Positions 16,975-26,074 of a stretch of 64,000 bases of DNA are shown here, one piece after another. The stretch is from Brevibacillus sp042683565 (GTDB lineage Bacteria; Bacillota; Bacilli; Brevibacillales; Brevibacillaceae): contig NZ_JBHUJW010000012.1 of the NCBI RefSeq assembly GCF_042683565.1, positions 1 through 64,000 on the forward strand, read 5' to 3'. Under the pieces are notes generated by a model that saw only the letters and a list, made by a program, of their open reading frames with translations, was not told the DNA's origin and made no database searches. Both the position numbers and the translations under genes were made by a program. Every line of letters starts with the position of its first letter. The first letter of the stretch is position 1.

Positions 16975-17496
16975 ATGTCGAAACAATTCGTTACCGAAGC
17001 GATTATGTTGGCCATTTACGGAGAGTTGATGTCCCCGTCGCAACCGGTAGAATACCTGATACCCGCATCGACAATCTATGAATTGGACGAGTTTATCCAA
17101 AGCCCAGAACCTATCATGCCCTACTCTGCCGACGATCAGCACGTACGCAAAATCATGCAGGAGATGAGCCAGTTTTTCCATGATCCGTTTAACCGCAAGC
17201 GGCTGGAAAAAGGCCTGGTCGCACCTTGGTCCAAAGTGCCTTTCACTTTTCCCAACGGTGTGACGCTGACGGTCATCAAGGTGGAGGACAACGCCATGTG
17301 GGGAGAAATCTTTGATCCCGTCGAAACGCAGCTGTTGATCACTTCCATGCGATTTGAGGTCCCGCTGATTACCGACCAGCCGGATTATCAGGATCGGATT
17401 TTGGAATATACCGTACCCGTTCAATTTTACGATGTAGATGACTTTGAATTCGCTCTGGAACAGGGGATCTCCCTGTCCGAGCTGCAGGAGCCGTAG
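16975..17496 (+). CDS. conserved hypothetical protein of Paenibacillaceae
   Basis: A 173-residue acidic protein beginning MSKQFVTEAIMLAIYGELMS. It has no signal peptide or membrane segment. The pattern (AIYGELMSPSQPVEYLIPASTIYEL, then DPVETQLLITSMRFEVPLITD) recalls a family in Brevibacillus and Paenibacillus that databases sometimes call 'ADP-heptose synthase'; nothing in the sequence supports that enzyme. The ATG at 16975 follows AAGGAGGAGGG. A terminator follows directly, and the divergent TerC gene lies upstream. Function unknown. Confidence 0.75.
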   Translation: MSKQFVTEAIMLAIYGELMSPSQPVEYLIPASTIYELDEFIQSPEPIMPYSADDQHVRKIMQEMSQFFHDPFNRKRLEKGLVAPWSKVPFTFPNGVTLTVIKVEDNAMWGEIFDPVETQLLITSMRFEVPLITDQPDYQDRILEYTVPVQFYDVDDFEFALEQGISLSELQEP

Positions 17497-17528
17497 AAAG
17501 ACTGCGTCAGCGCAAAGTCAGGGGAGAT

Positions 17529-17563
17529 GGACTGCATGCATTTTGTGTGTCAGTCCTTTTTCT
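17529..17563 (+). terminator. terminator after 16975-17496
   Basis: GGACTG and CAGTCC pair around a loop of about 16 bases, followed by TTTTTC. Confidence 0.65.
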
Positions 17564-17756
17564 TTCGTAAGGCTATTGTTCGCGAAAAAAATGGCCTTTA
17601 TATTGTCAAGTGCTGGGACCTTGCCATTATCCCTCTTTCACAGCAGTTCACAGCAGATCCAGCGCCCCGCTCCTGCATAAAAACCGTCCCTGACAAGGTT
17701 TGTCCATGGTACAATACGGGTATAAAATGGTAAGAGGATCGGGGAGGAATCACGCG

Positions 17757-18236
17757 ATGGAACAAACGAAACAGCATTACGGATCACAGTGGGAGACAGA
17801 AGGGGCGACGAGCCAGTCTATCCTGTTTAAAATGGGGGATGAGTACTACGGGCTATCGATCTCGCTCGTAAAGGAAATTATCAAGCCGCTTCCGGTCACA
17901 CGCTTTCCCAAATCTCCTCCGTACGTGGAAGGCGTTATCGATTTGCGCGGCCGTATCCTGCCGATCATCAACTTGCGGAAGATGTTTGGCCTGGAGCCTG
18001 CGCCGGAGACGGTCGATACACGCTTTGTCGATTTGCAGCTCGACGGGCTCAACGTGGGAATCATCGTGGACGCCGTTTCGGAAGTGATGAGCATTCCGCA
18101 GCATTTGATCGAGCCTGCCCCGCCAATCGTGGCGGGAGTGGAAGGCAAGTATTTGCAAGGGATCGCCCGATTGAACGACAAGCTGATCATGCTGCTGGAT
18201 GTAGATGAAATTTTTGGACAGTGGAAGAAAAAATAG
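17757..18236 (+). CDS. cheW: chemotaxis coupling protein CheW
   Basis: A 159-residue CheW-domain protein that links chemoreceptors to the CheA kinase. It shows the canonical SILFKMGDEYYGLSISLVKEII, the PPYVEGVIDLRGRILPIINLR core, DAVSEVMSIP and the C-terminal IARLNDKLIMLLDVDEIF. The ATG at 17757 is preceded by GGGGAGG. It is a stand-alone gene with its own terminator and no other chemotaxis genes nearby, so it may serve an accessory receptor set. Confidence 0.93.
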   Translation: MEQTKQHYGSQWETEGATSQSILFKMGDEYYGLSISLVKEIIKPLPVTRFPKSPPYVEGVIDLRGRILPIINLRKMFGLEPAPETVDTRFVDLQLDGLNVGIIVDAVSEVMSIPQHLIEPAPPIVAGVEGKYLQGIARLNDKLIMLLDVDEIFGQWKKK

Positions 18237-18246
18237 GCCGTAAAAT

Positions 18247-18278
18247 AACCCAGTGCCACATTTGGCTGCTGGGTTTTT
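18247..18278 (+). terminator. terminator after cheW
   Basis: AACCCAG pairs with CTGGGTT, followed by TTTTG. Confidence 0.75.
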
Positions 18279-18323
18279 GCTTGCCTGCTGCGAGCGAATC
18301 GTTCCGGGAGATACGGCGCACAG

Positions 18324-18371
18324 ACAAAAAAAGAGGACGCATCTGGCTGCCTCCCCATCGCATCCCCTTTT
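18324..18371 (-). terminator. terminator after 18372-19040
   Basis: On the minus strand GGGGATGC pairs with GCGTCCTC (with G-T pairs), then CTTTTTTTG. Confidence 0.65.
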
Positions 18372-19040
18372 TCATTCCCTGCCGCCGCTTGCCAAATAGG
18401 CGTAGTTGACCCACACCATCTCTTCAATGCCCAAGATTTCCTTGAACAAATCGACCGAATCGTATAGCAACGAAGCACCTGTCTCCTCATCCACATCGGT
18501 CAACAGCTGCAGATCAAAGAGCGAGCGCAGCTGCTGCACCTGTTTCGGTCCTACGATCCGGGTAAAGGACTGCGGCCTGATTCTGGTGATCCCTTTGCCA
18601 ACCTCCCGCCGATACCGCTCCGAACGCACTACCCGATCCAGGATGTCCTCATACTTTTGCCGTACTTCATCACTTTCCCCGATTCCTTCCTGCAGGTCAA
18701 TGTCCGGATAGAGACGGCTGAATTCTTCTTCCGCCATCTCGACATCCAGCGAGTAGCTGATCGTGGCAGACGACACCTCGTAGCCAGCATCGAACAACCG
18801 GAAGCCCCAGCCGTTATCTTCCGCGTCATGAAACCAGAGCAGCGGCACGTACTGCTTCGACAGCTGCAGGAGAAATTGCAAGGTTTTCGATGTTTCCAGC
18901 CACTCGTCCTGCAGGAAGAAGGCGTTCCAGTCTCCGTTGACGTTTCTGTGGAAGTACGGCTGTTCTGTCCTGGACAAGGCAATCAGCACTTTCGGTTCGT
19001 ATTTGCGTGGATAAAGAATGCCGGTCGTGAACTCACCCAT
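18372..19040 (-). CDS. hypothetical protein
   Basis: A 222-residue acidic, soluble protein. It starts MGEFTTGILYPRKYEPKVLI and has an aromatic-rich first half (WNAFFLQDEWLE, LLWFHDAEDNGWGFRLFD). No signal peptide or membrane helix is seen. Codon usage matches its neighbours. GGTGG lies eight bases before the ATG. A 48-base gap separates it from thpR, which may be its transcriptional upstream neighbour. I do not recognise the family. Confidence 0.7.
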   Translation of the reverse strand: MGEFTTGILYPRKYEPKVLIALSRTEQPYFHRNVNGDWNAFFLQDEWLETSKTLQFLLQLSKQYVPLLWFHDAEDNGWGFRLFDAGYEVSSATISYSLDVEMAEEEFSRLYPDIDLQEGIGESDEVRQKYEDILDRVVRSERYRREVGKGITRIRPQSFTRIVGPKQVQQLRSLFDLQLLTDVDEETGASLLYDSVDLFKEILGIEEMVWVNYAYLASGGRE

Positions 19041-19088
19041 CCGTTTTCCACCGCTTTCTGGAAGATCTCCCCGCTCCCTTCTTCCAGT

Positions 19089-19685
19089 CTATTCAGGCAC
19101 CGCTTGTTTTTTGCAGTGTTCTTTATCAAACGTGCTCGTGTGGATCACCGTATGGACGGCTCCCTCCGGCTTCAGCTCGGACTGGAACAAATGAACGTGC
19201 CTGGCCTGCCAATGCGGCGGGTCTATCGCCAGGTAGCGCTCATTCCACTCTTGCAGAGGCAGCCCGCCCTCCTGTACGTGCGGCCCGCGTGCGAGCGTGA
19301 TGTGGGGACGATAGCGCTTGCGGTCGTAGGACAGGCCGTCATGCAGGTCAAAGCGCTTGCCCAATAGCAGGTGCAGCTGCTTGAGCGGATTCGTCTGGCC
19401 GCGCAGGCCGAGCCAGAGCACGCGGGGATGCTCCGCGTGAGGAAAGGCGCCAAAGCCCCCGACCTTCAGCGAAAACGGGTTGATGATGGCGCTGACGATA
19501 TCCATGTCCTCACAAATAAACGGGATGAGCGACTCTGGCACGTCTCCCAAAAAATGCAGGGTGAGATGAAGATTGTACAGCGGCTGCCAGCGATCGGCCA
19601 CCACATCCTGCCGAAGCCTTTGCTGGACGTCAGCGATATAAGCCGCCGCATTTTGCGGGATGTCCAGGGCAACGAAAAGGCGCAT
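19089..19685 (-). CDS. thpR: RNA 2',3'-cyclic phosphodiesterase ThpR (2'-5' RNA ligase)
   Basis: A 198-residue 2H phosphoesterase. The two catalytic motifs are HLTLHFLGDVP (near residue 41) and HITLARGP (near residue 127), with the standard N-terminus MRLFVALDIP. ThpR enzymes open 2',3'-cyclic phosphates on RNA ends and can act as 2'-5' ligases. The ATG at 19685 fits the family start; a GTG at 19691 is also possible. It is the second 2H protein in the window after YjcG. Confidence 0.9.
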   Translation of the reverse strand: MRLFVALDIPQNAAAYIADVQQRLRQDVVADRWQPLYNLHLTLHFLGDVPESLIPFICEDMDIVSAIINPFSLKVGGFGAFPHAEHPRVLWLGLRGQTNPLKQLHLLLGKRFDLHDGLSYDRKRYRPHITLARGPHVQEGGLPLQEWNERYLAIDPPHWQARHVHLFQSELKPEGAVHTVIHTSTFDKEHCKKQAVPE

Positions 19686-19721
19686 GTTCACTTTCTCTCC
19701 TTCGGGCTGCGAGGTCGTCAG

Positions 19722-19756
19722 GCAAAAAAAGGCTCTCCCCGTAAAAGAGAGAGCGT
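19722..19756 (-). terminator. terminator after 19771-20259
   Basis: GCTCTC and GAGAGC pair; the minus strand continues CTTTTTTTG. Confidence 0.75.
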
Positions 19757-19770
19757 TTGGTTCGGGGCGA

Positions 19771-20259
19771 TCAGGCAGCCAGCATTTTCCCTGTTACAAT
19801 TCCCAGGACGCTGCGAACGTATTCGCCGAGCCTGCCTGATCCGGGCTGGTAGGAAAAGCGGATCGTCAATTCGATATGCCCGATGTGACCTTCGGGCGGA
19901 ATGTTCCAGAACAGGTCGACTTCTCCGTACAAAATTTCTTCAATGCGCATCTTTTTCGCTTCGATATCGACATTCGGATCATGCGACAGGGAAAATTTCA
20001 TCATGACGGAAAAGGAATCCTTGACCGGCAACACTTCGTTGCGAAGATTCAGCTTGCCGTGGATAGCGACGACTCCAGACTCTCCCCAAAGCGTATACTC
20101 CAATAACGCCTGAAACTGTGGCTGGACTTGCAGTTCCAGGGCAGGCAACCCTCCCTCGATTGTCAGCGCATGACTCTCGGCCAGTTTTTCGATCTCCTCT
20201 TGAAAACGGTGAGCGCAGTCGGAAACGTATTGTAGTACATCGGGTTGAACAGCGTACAT
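19771..20259 (-). CDS. hypothetical protein
   Basis: A 162-residue soluble protein. It begins MYAVQPDVLQYVSDCAHRFQ and continues with alternating beta-type sequence (ALLEYTLWGESGVVAIHGKLN, HIELTIRFSYQPGSG). No motif is recognised. The ATG at 20259 is preferred because GAGAGG lies eight bases upstream; a GTG at 20268 overlaps that site. It has its own terminator. Confidence 0.65.
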   Translation of the reverse strand: MYAVQPDVLQYVSDCAHRFQEEIEKLAESHALTIEGGLPALELQVQPQFQALLEYTLWGESGVVAIHGKLNLRNEVLPVKDSFSVMMKFSLSHDPNVDIEAKKMRIEEILYGEVDLFWNIPPEGHIGHIELTIRFSYQPGSGRLGEYVRSVLGIVTGKMLAA

Positions 20260-20408
20260 CGTTGTCACCTCTCCCAGCAGATTGTCTGTCCTACCTACTT
20301 CGGAATGGACTTTGTCGTATCCTTTGTTGAAAAATGACTTATTTACCCATATTTCATCGAAGTGAAAAAAATTCCTATGAAAAATCCGTTTTCACAATGT
20401 TGCAACAA

Positions 20409-21449
20409 TCAGCGATACGGGCTTTGTTCCCCTGAAAACGCTTGCTGGTGCAGTTTTGCCAATCGAGCCTGTACCTGTTCATCCAGTTCCAATTGATAGA
20501 GACGGCCGTTTTCATAGCGCAGCAGCGGATACGCGCCCACCCGCAGTGGAACCACATCTTCGCAGCGGACAAACGCCGGCAAGATCATGAGGAAGCGTGC
20601 AAACGGATTCGCCTCGTCCTCCGATGTATGTACGACTTCAAACAAGCCGGTAAAAGGCGGGGTCACCACGAGCGACAAATATTCGCCCTCTTCGGCTGCC
20701 CAGACGGTGAACGCTGACCCCCGCACCTCGCTTCGCGCATGGCGGCGCATGACCCATACAGCCTGCTGCACCGTGCTCATCAAGAGGTGCTGTGCCTGTT
20801 CCTCGCCGTACTGCGCGAGCATGCGGCCGTAGTGCAGCACGAACGCCACGCCCTCCTCCTGCAGTACCTCGTCAGACAGAGACAATGCATGGATCGTCTC
20901 CGTCTCTTCCTCCCGCACCTGCGCTTCCGGCGGCAAAGCCTCAGCCTCCCCCGTGAACAGGGCATAAATCATGGCTTCTGCACGCTCGATCTCCTGACTG
21001 GAAAAGGTGATCGACTCGCTGTATATATGCGTCAGGCTCCTGGCCTCATAGGCGAGGTAGTGCAGGGTGACTGCCCCTTTTCGGAGAATGCGCTGAGCCA
21101 GATGCCGTTCCTCCGTTCGCCGGATGTCAAAGCTGAGCGGAAATCCGAGCGGCTGCAGCGGATCGGACAACGTCCAGATCACGACAAGGAGCTTGTTTTG
21201 ATACGTCTTGAACTCGAGAGAGACGGCATCGCGCGTCTGCTCGCTGAACGCATCCACCGATTCAAAGACAAGGTACAGCTCCGCATCGCCCTTTCCATTC
21301 AGCCTGGCGAAGTAAGGAAGCCCTTCCTCGCCTGCCAACCGGTACAAATCGCGGAACCGCTCCGGGTCCAGCCGCTCGCCTGCCGTCTCCGCGCCCGGAG
21401 AAGCCAGCGCCGCATCCGGCTCGATGTGTGGCTCGTACGCTTCTGTCAT
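20409..21449 (-). CDS. hypothetical protein downstream of surE
   Basis: A 346-residue acidic soluble protein. It has repeated beta-type segments (LYLVFESVDAF, LLVVIWTLSDP, VTLHYLAYEARSL) and no membrane segment or recognised motif. The ATG lies three bases after the surE stop with GAGGG upstream, so it is translated with surE as an operon. Function unknown; the coupling may suggest a nucleotide or stress role, but that is only context. Confidence 0.75.
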   Translation of the reverse strand: MTEAYEPHIEPDAALASPGAETAGERLDPERFRDLYRLAGEEGLPYFARLNGKGDAELYLVFESVDAFSEQTRDAVSLEFKTYQNKLLVVIWTLSDPLQPLGFPLSFDIRRTEERHLAQRILRKGAVTLHYLAYEARSLTHIYSESITFSSQEIERAEAMIYALFTGEAEALPPEAQVREEETETIHALSLSDEVLQEEGVAFVLHYGRMLAQYGEEQAQHLLMSTVQQAVWVMRRHARSEVRGSAFTVWAAEEGEYLSLVVTPPFTGLFEVVHTSEDEANPFARFLMILPAFVRCEDVVPLRVGAYPLLRYENGRLYQLELDEQVQARLAKLHQQAFSGEQSPYR

Positions 21450-21452
21450 CGT

Positions 21453-22253
21453 TTATCCCTCGCGTTTCCCCCATGATTTTACGAACGACCATTCGTCCAT
21501 TTGCTTCAGCAATTCGCGGTCCGTAGCATCAATGTGCACCGGCGTGATGGCGATATAGCCGCGCTTGACCAGATCGTAATCGAGCGGCTCGGTCAAAGGC
21601 ATGGCATCCGGATATTCCCGCATCAGGAGGTAGCCGTTGCCTTCCGGGCTGTACTTGTCTTCGTAATGATGCAGGGAGAGCGATGCCGGCAAGACGCCTT
21701 TGACCTCTGCCAACGGCACATGGGGAATGTTCACATTCCAGAACACCTGCCGGGGCAGCTCGTCCTTTTTCGCCCGTTCGCTGAATTCTTTCACGAGGGG
21801 CTGGATCATCTCGGCGACTTCCCCGTAATTGCCCTGGTCGTACCAGTTGTCGTAGGACAGCGCAATGCCGGGGACACCGAGAATGACTGCTTCCCTGGCG
21901 CCGCTGCACGTGCCGGAGTAGTAGATGTCTCGCCCCAGGTTGGTGCCTACGTTGATGCCGGAGAAGACGAGGTCGGGCTTTTTGTCCTCCTCGAACAAAA
22001 GGTGATACGCCGCTTTTACGCAGTCGGCGGGATTTCCGTTGATGGACCATGCTTTGACAGGAAGACCGTAGAAATCGTGCTCTTGCGGTTCCAATGCGCT
22101 GCGAAGGGTAACTCCATGGCCGACCCCGCTTTTTTCTTCCTGGGGCGCGACGACGAAAATTTCTGCCCCTTCCACTGTCAGCAATGCTTCGGCCAAACGC
22201 TTGATGCCAGGTGCATCAATGCCGTCATCGTTTGTAATCAAGATCCGCAACAT
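21453..22253 (-). CDS. surE: 5'/3'-nucleotidase SurE
   Basis: A 266-residue SurE nucleotidase, which dephosphorylates nucleoside monophosphates in stationary phase. Metal-site motif NDDGIDAPG is at residues 8-16, with the Ser-Gly-Ile-Asn-x-Gly-x-Asn-Leu-Gly motif (SGINVGTNLG) and TPVHIDATD near the C-terminus. The ATG at 22253 follows GAGGAGG; the frame upstream is not coding. In many bacteria surE neighbours pcm and rpoS; here it leads an operon with an unknown gene. Confidence 0.95.
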   Translation of the reverse strand: MLRILITNDDGIDAPGIKRLAEALLTVEGAEIFVVAPQEEKSGVGHGVTLRSALEPQEHDFYGLPVKAWSINGNPADCVKAAYHLLFEEDKKPDLVFSGINVGTNLGRDIYYSGTCSGAREAVILGVPGIALSYDNWYDQGNYGEVAEMIQPLVKEFSERAKKDELPRQVFWNVNIPHVPLAEVKGVLPASLSLHHYEDKYSPEGNGYLLMREYPDAMPLTEPLDYDLVKRGYIAITPVHIDATDRELLKQMDEWSFVKSWGKREG

Positions 22254-22297
22254 CAGTTGTCCTCCTCTTTCGCTTGCATTCTCCTTATTGTACCAAA

Positions 22298-22327
22298 AAA
22301 GGCGAAAGGACCCCAATGTCTGGGGCC
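22298..22327 (-). terminator. terminator after TerB-like gene
   Basis: GGCCCCAGACATTGGGGTCC hairpin on the minus strand, then TTTCG. Confidence 0.65.
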
Positions 22328-22331
22328 CTCC

Positions 22332-22760
22332 CTATTCTGCCACTATTTTGTTCCAGCGTTCCCGCCATTTGATGCCGTCCGTGATCCATTCCTCGACCTG
22401 CGCCTGTTTTTCCTGCGAGATGCCGATCAGGCAAGCGATCTTCCCGATGGCCTTCGATTCCGATGGAGACAGCTTGCGGTCGATGAGCGCGATATGGTAG
22501 AGCTTGCGCATGATCATCAGCTTTTCTGGCAGGGACAAGTCCATCAAATCTTCGACGATCACCTCGGGACGCTTTGGATAGTCCATGTCGTCCATCAAGA
22601 TTTGCCTCTCCTTCAGCGTGAAATGCTCCGAATTCACCAGCTCATGAATGCGATTTACTTCTTTATTTCCTATATAACCATCCGCATGTCCAACGCAAAT
22701 CATCAAGCGTATGGATGTGAACAGAATTTGTTTGTCCTTTTCGGTCTTTGTATTATACAA
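22332..22760 (-). CDS. TerB-like (tellurite-resistance domain) protein
   Basis: A 142-residue all-helical protein. The pattern MICVGHADGYIGNKEVNRIHELV, then IALIDRKLSPSESKAIGKIACLIGI, is typical of TerB-like domains with acidic metal-binding loops (HADGYI; DRKLSPSE). Such domains occur in stress and membrane-associated systems; specific function unknown. The start is a TTG at 22760 nine bases after AGGAGG. Monocistronic with its own terminator. Confidence 0.7.
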   Translation of the reverse strand: MYNTKTEKDKQILFTSIRLMICVGHADGYIGNKEVNRIHELVNSEHFTLKERQILMDDMDYPKRPEVIVEDLMDLSLPEKLMIMRKLYHIALIDRKLSPSESKAIGKIACLIGISQEKQAQVEEWITDGIKWRERWNKIVAE

Positions 22761-22893
22761 CGCTTCTTTCCTCCTCCAAACCGTCTGCCCTGCCTAATAC
22801 TCCTATGATGAAAAATAACGGCAAATCACTCTACGTCTCATTATACGGTGAAAAAGGAAAGCGGTTTCACCTAAAAATGTGACAAGTTTTCAG

Positions 22894-24744
22894 CTATACA
22901 CGAACAAATGCCCGGGAAAAGTCAATCCAGCCAAACGCATCCATGGATATTCCTGACAGTCTGGGATGCGCGCGCATTTCCAGCCGGTTTGAATAGAGCG
23001 GAACAAACGTATGGCGAGCCTGCAGCGCCGCCAGCATGCTTTTCATTTGAGCCGAGCGTTCTGAATCTGTTCTTGCCCCCCGCAAGTCCATCGCCCTTTG
23101 CCTCATTTCCTTCTTTGCTTGTTCGTCAAGATGATGCCAAATACTCAACGCTTCGGCGAAGACGAACTCCAGCAGCGACAGCTCGAGCCGCTCGTCGACA
23201 TTGGCGCTGTCCACGACCAGGTCCGCTGCCTGAAGCACCTGCGGCCGCGCCAGCTCCTCGGGGAGCGCATAGACGATCTCGACCGTTATTCCTGCTTTTG
23301 CGCAGCTCTCCCGTATCCACTCTGCGTCTTCTGCATGATCCGGATCGGGATATGTATACAAGAGCAGCGTTTCGCCCTCGTAGCCAACTCCTGACCACGA
23401 TATGGCTGCCTCTTCGCCCCCAGGCTGATGTACCGAGCGGAGCGTGAGCAGCTCTCCCCACGCCTCCACGGGTTGTCTCGCCCCTTTCAGCTCTGCGCGC
23501 ATTCGTTCCCCCTGGATCATAGATGCGAGGGCGGCGCGAAAGGCCGGCTGGCGCAGAGGACCGGGCTTGGCGCTGTTGAAGCTCACGTACTGAAAGCACT
23601 GCTCGCGGCGGGACAAGCCTCTCCAGGCAGTCCCCAGCCGCCCTGTTTCCTGCTCCCCGATCGCCGCTCGCACAAGCTGCAGTTCATCGTTCGCCGTGTC
23701 CACGTGCATCCCGCCGGGTACGCACCACAGCTCGACCCGATCGAGAAACGGGCGGCCTGCAAAATAAGGCTGAAACGCTTCGAGAGCGAGCATGGACGTA
23801 TCGTTGCGAACGACTTTGAACGGCCCGGTTCCGATTGGCCAGGCGGCAAAAGCCTCACTGCTCTCCGTCACATACTCTCGCGGAACAATCGAGGCGTATT
23901 CCTTGCTCAAGGCGTGGAGAAAAAGCTGATCCGGCTCGTTCAATGCAACGGCGACCGCGTACTCATCGAGCGCGCGTACCGAGTGAATCGACTGGGCGAG
24001 CCAGCGGTGTCGAGACGGCTCCTTCGCCAAGCGTTGCAAGGAAAAGCAAACATCGTCTGCCGCAAGCTGCCGCCCATGATGAAACAACACTCCTTTTCGC
24101 AGCGTAAAGACCCACTCTTTGCCCAGCCTGTCGCATTCCCAAGCGAAGGCGAGTTGTCCGGTGATCGCACCTGTCTGCGGATCGAAGCGAACCAATGTAT
24201 CGAAAATGTGTTTGGCCAAATGCGTCTGCGAACGCAAAACCGCGCGAACGGGATCGAGATCGGAGAAAGGGCGATCCACAAAGAAACGCAGCGTATCCAT
24301 CCGGACTCCGTTGCCTTTTTCCCGCAGCCGGTGCAGCCCAAACTGGCTGGTCATCCACCGTGAATACGCCTCCCCCAAACCATGCCACTGCTCCCGGTAG
24401 GCATCGATCAGCTTCCGGGAGGCGTGGATCTCTCCTCTTTGCACGAGCTCTTTGGCAGCGGAGAGCACCAGTTCGTCAGGTGTGAGCAGGCACGTCAGCA
24501 CCGAGCGATGTCCGCGCCCTCGCCCTGACTGCCAACGTATCCAGCCCTGGCTTTGCATCTTCTTCAAGGTCAAGGTCGCGTTTCGCTGGGTACAAAACAG
24601 CGCCTCGGCCACATCTGTGAGCGATATTTCCAGCGGTCGCCCGGCTTGGGCACGGCATCCCGCGTACAAGAGCACATATTGTTCAACCAGCTGCACAGCA
24701 TTCACCACCGCTTCTTTCAAAAAACATGAAATCTTCGCAGGCAT
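22894..24744 (-). CDS. SgrR-like transcriptional regulator with solute-binding domain
   Basis: A 616-residue two-part protein. Residues 1-110 carry a winged helix (ISLTDVAEALFCTQRNATLTLKKMQSQGWIRW) as in SgrR. Residues 155-560 resemble the SBP_bac_5 family of peptide/nickel binding proteins (LAKHIFDTLVRFDPQTGAITG, WVFTLRKGVLFHHGRQLAADDVCFSL, PIGTGPFKV). There is no signal peptide, as expected for a cytoplasmic regulator that senses a ligand through this domain. It diverges from the MFS gene at 24834 over 89 bases, so it probably controls it. The start is not certain; a GTG a little downstream is possible. Confidence 0.85.
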   Translation of the reverse strand: MPAKISCFLKEAVVNAVQLVEQYVLLYAGCRAQAGRPLEISLTDVAEALFCTQRNATLTLKKMQSQGWIRWQSGRGRGHRSVLTCLLTPDELVLSAAKELVQRGEIHASRKLIDAYREQWHGLGEAYSRWMTSQFGLHRLREKGNGVRMDTLRFFVDRPFSDLDPVRAVLRSQTHLAKHIFDTLVRFDPQTGAITGQLAFAWECDRLGKEWVFTLRKGVLFHHGRQLAADDVCFSLQRLAKEPSRHRWLAQSIHSVRALDEYAVAVALNEPDQLFLHALSKEYASIVPREYVTESSEAFAAWPIGTGPFKVVRNDTSMLALEAFQPYFAGRPFLDRVELWCVPGGMHVDTANDELQLVRAAIGEQETGRLGTAWRGLSRREQCFQYVSFNSAKPGPLRQPAFRAALASMIQGERMRAELKGARQPVEAWGELLTLRSVHQPGGEEAAISWSGVGYEGETLLLYTYPDPDHAEDAEWIRESCAKAGITVEIVYALPEELARPQVLQAADLVVDSANVDERLELSLLEFVFAEALSIWHHLDEQAKKEMRQRAMDLRGARTDSERSAQMKSMLAALQARHTFVPLYSNRLEMRAHPRLSGISMDAFGWIDFSRAFVRV

Positions 24745-24833
24745 AATCGTACACTTTTTCTCTATCTTCCGCCAACGTACAATTTGTAGAACCTGCCCGC
24801 CTCCCCATATTCCAAAACGAAAGGAAGCGCCCC

Positions 24834-26066
24834 ATGAAACTCACTGCTGACTCTCTCTCCCGGCTCATCGCTGCCCACCCGTCCGTTCTGTGGGTCAGAC
24901 TGTTCGGCGAGACACTCACCTCCCTGTCCAGCGCGATGATCGCCCCGTTTCTGGTTCTGTACCTAAACGAACAAATCGGCGGTTCGATCTCCATGACCAT
25001 GCTGGTCATCGGGCTGCAGCCGTTTTCCGAAATTTTGCTGACGCTCCTCGCTGGCGGTGTGACGGACCGCTTTTCGCGCAAGACCGTCATGCTCGTCGCT
25101 CTGCTGCTTCAATGTCTCGCGATGCTCGCCATGGCACAGGCCGACTCGCTGGCTGCCTTCGCCCTGCTCTACGTCGTCAACGGGGCAGGGCGTTCCTTGT
25201 TCATTCCCGCGAGCAGGGCCCATCTGGCAGACTCCATCCCCGCTGCGAAGATGGCCGGATCGTTTGCCCTGCTGAACACCGCCTGCAACGTCGGCAGTGC
25301 GCTCGGCCCGTTGGCAGGCGTGATGCTTTACCGTCAGGAGCCGTCTCTCGCCTTTTTGTGCACAGCCGCATCCCTCCTGCTCTATGCCGCAGTCGTCTGG
25401 CGGAAAATCCCCCTCGGACAGGCTGCAGCCGTGCAGGATAAGCAAAGTCCATCTTCTTCTGCCGCTGCCGCCCCAGGCTCCTGGCGTGCCATCCGTCCCG
25501 CTCTCGCCATCATGCTGCTGTCTTTGCCGATCAGCTTGTTCTACGCGCAGACGGAGACGAACCTGCAGCTCCATCTCAAGCACATATTCCCTGACTATTT
25601 GCAGACGCTGGCAACGCTCGCTTCTGTGAAAGGCGTGCTGCTCATCGTCCTGGAGTATTGGCTGGTCAAACGAACCCAGCATCTGCCCGCAAGGCTTCTC
25701 GTCAGCGGTGCGTACGTCTGCTTTGGCATCGTCGCGCTCGGCTATGCGTTCCTCGATACGCAGCCTGCCCTGATCGCCCTGCAGCTCGTCTGGGTCATCG
25801 GAGAGAGCATCGGCATTACTCAATGGCTCGCTTTCGTTTCACGGATCGCTCCCCCATCGATGCGCGGACGCTACTATGCCATTACAGGCACTCACTGGGA
25901 TATCTCCCGCACATGCGGCCCCTATCTGGGCAGCCTCGTGCTCGTCCAGCTCGGCGGGGCCGTCCTGTTTGCTGCCGCCGCCGCGCTTCTGCTCATCGGC
26001 GGCTGGGCCATGCACGCCTTTTTGCGGAAAAAAGAACAAGCCTTCCCGCTGGAACAGGAAGGCTGA
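24834..26066 (+). CDS. MFS transporter
   Basis: A 410-residue major facilitator with about 12 transmembrane segments. The loop 2-3 signature appears as GGVTDRFSRKTVMLV near residue 75. GKGA-type antiporter motifs are not obvious; NTACNVGSALGPLAGV marks TM5. It is divergent from the SgrR-like regulator and probably exports or imports the ligand sensed by it. Substrate unknown. Its stop lies eight bases from the stop of the convergent ABC operon. Confidence 0.85.
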   Translation: MKLTADSLSRLIAAHPSVLWVRLFGETLTSLSSAMIAPFLVLYLNEQIGGSISMTMLVIGLQPFSEILLTLLAGGVTDRFSRKTVMLVALLLQCLAMLAMAQADSLAAFALLYVVNGAGRSLFIPASRAHLADSIPAAKMAGSFALLNTACNVGSALGPLAGVMLYRQEPSLAFLCTAASLLLYAAVVWRKIPLGQAAAVQDKQSPSSSAAAAPGSWRAIRPALAIMLLSLPISLFYAQTETNLQLHLKHIFPDYLQTLATLASVKGVLLIVLEYWLVKRTQHLPARLLVSGAYVCFGIVALGYAFLDTQPALIALQLVWVIGESIGITQWLAFVSRIAPPSMRGRYYAITGTHWDISRTCGPYLGSLVLVQLGGAVLFAAAAALLLIGGWAMHAFLRKKEQAFPLEQEG

Positions 26067-26074
26067 TTCATCAA

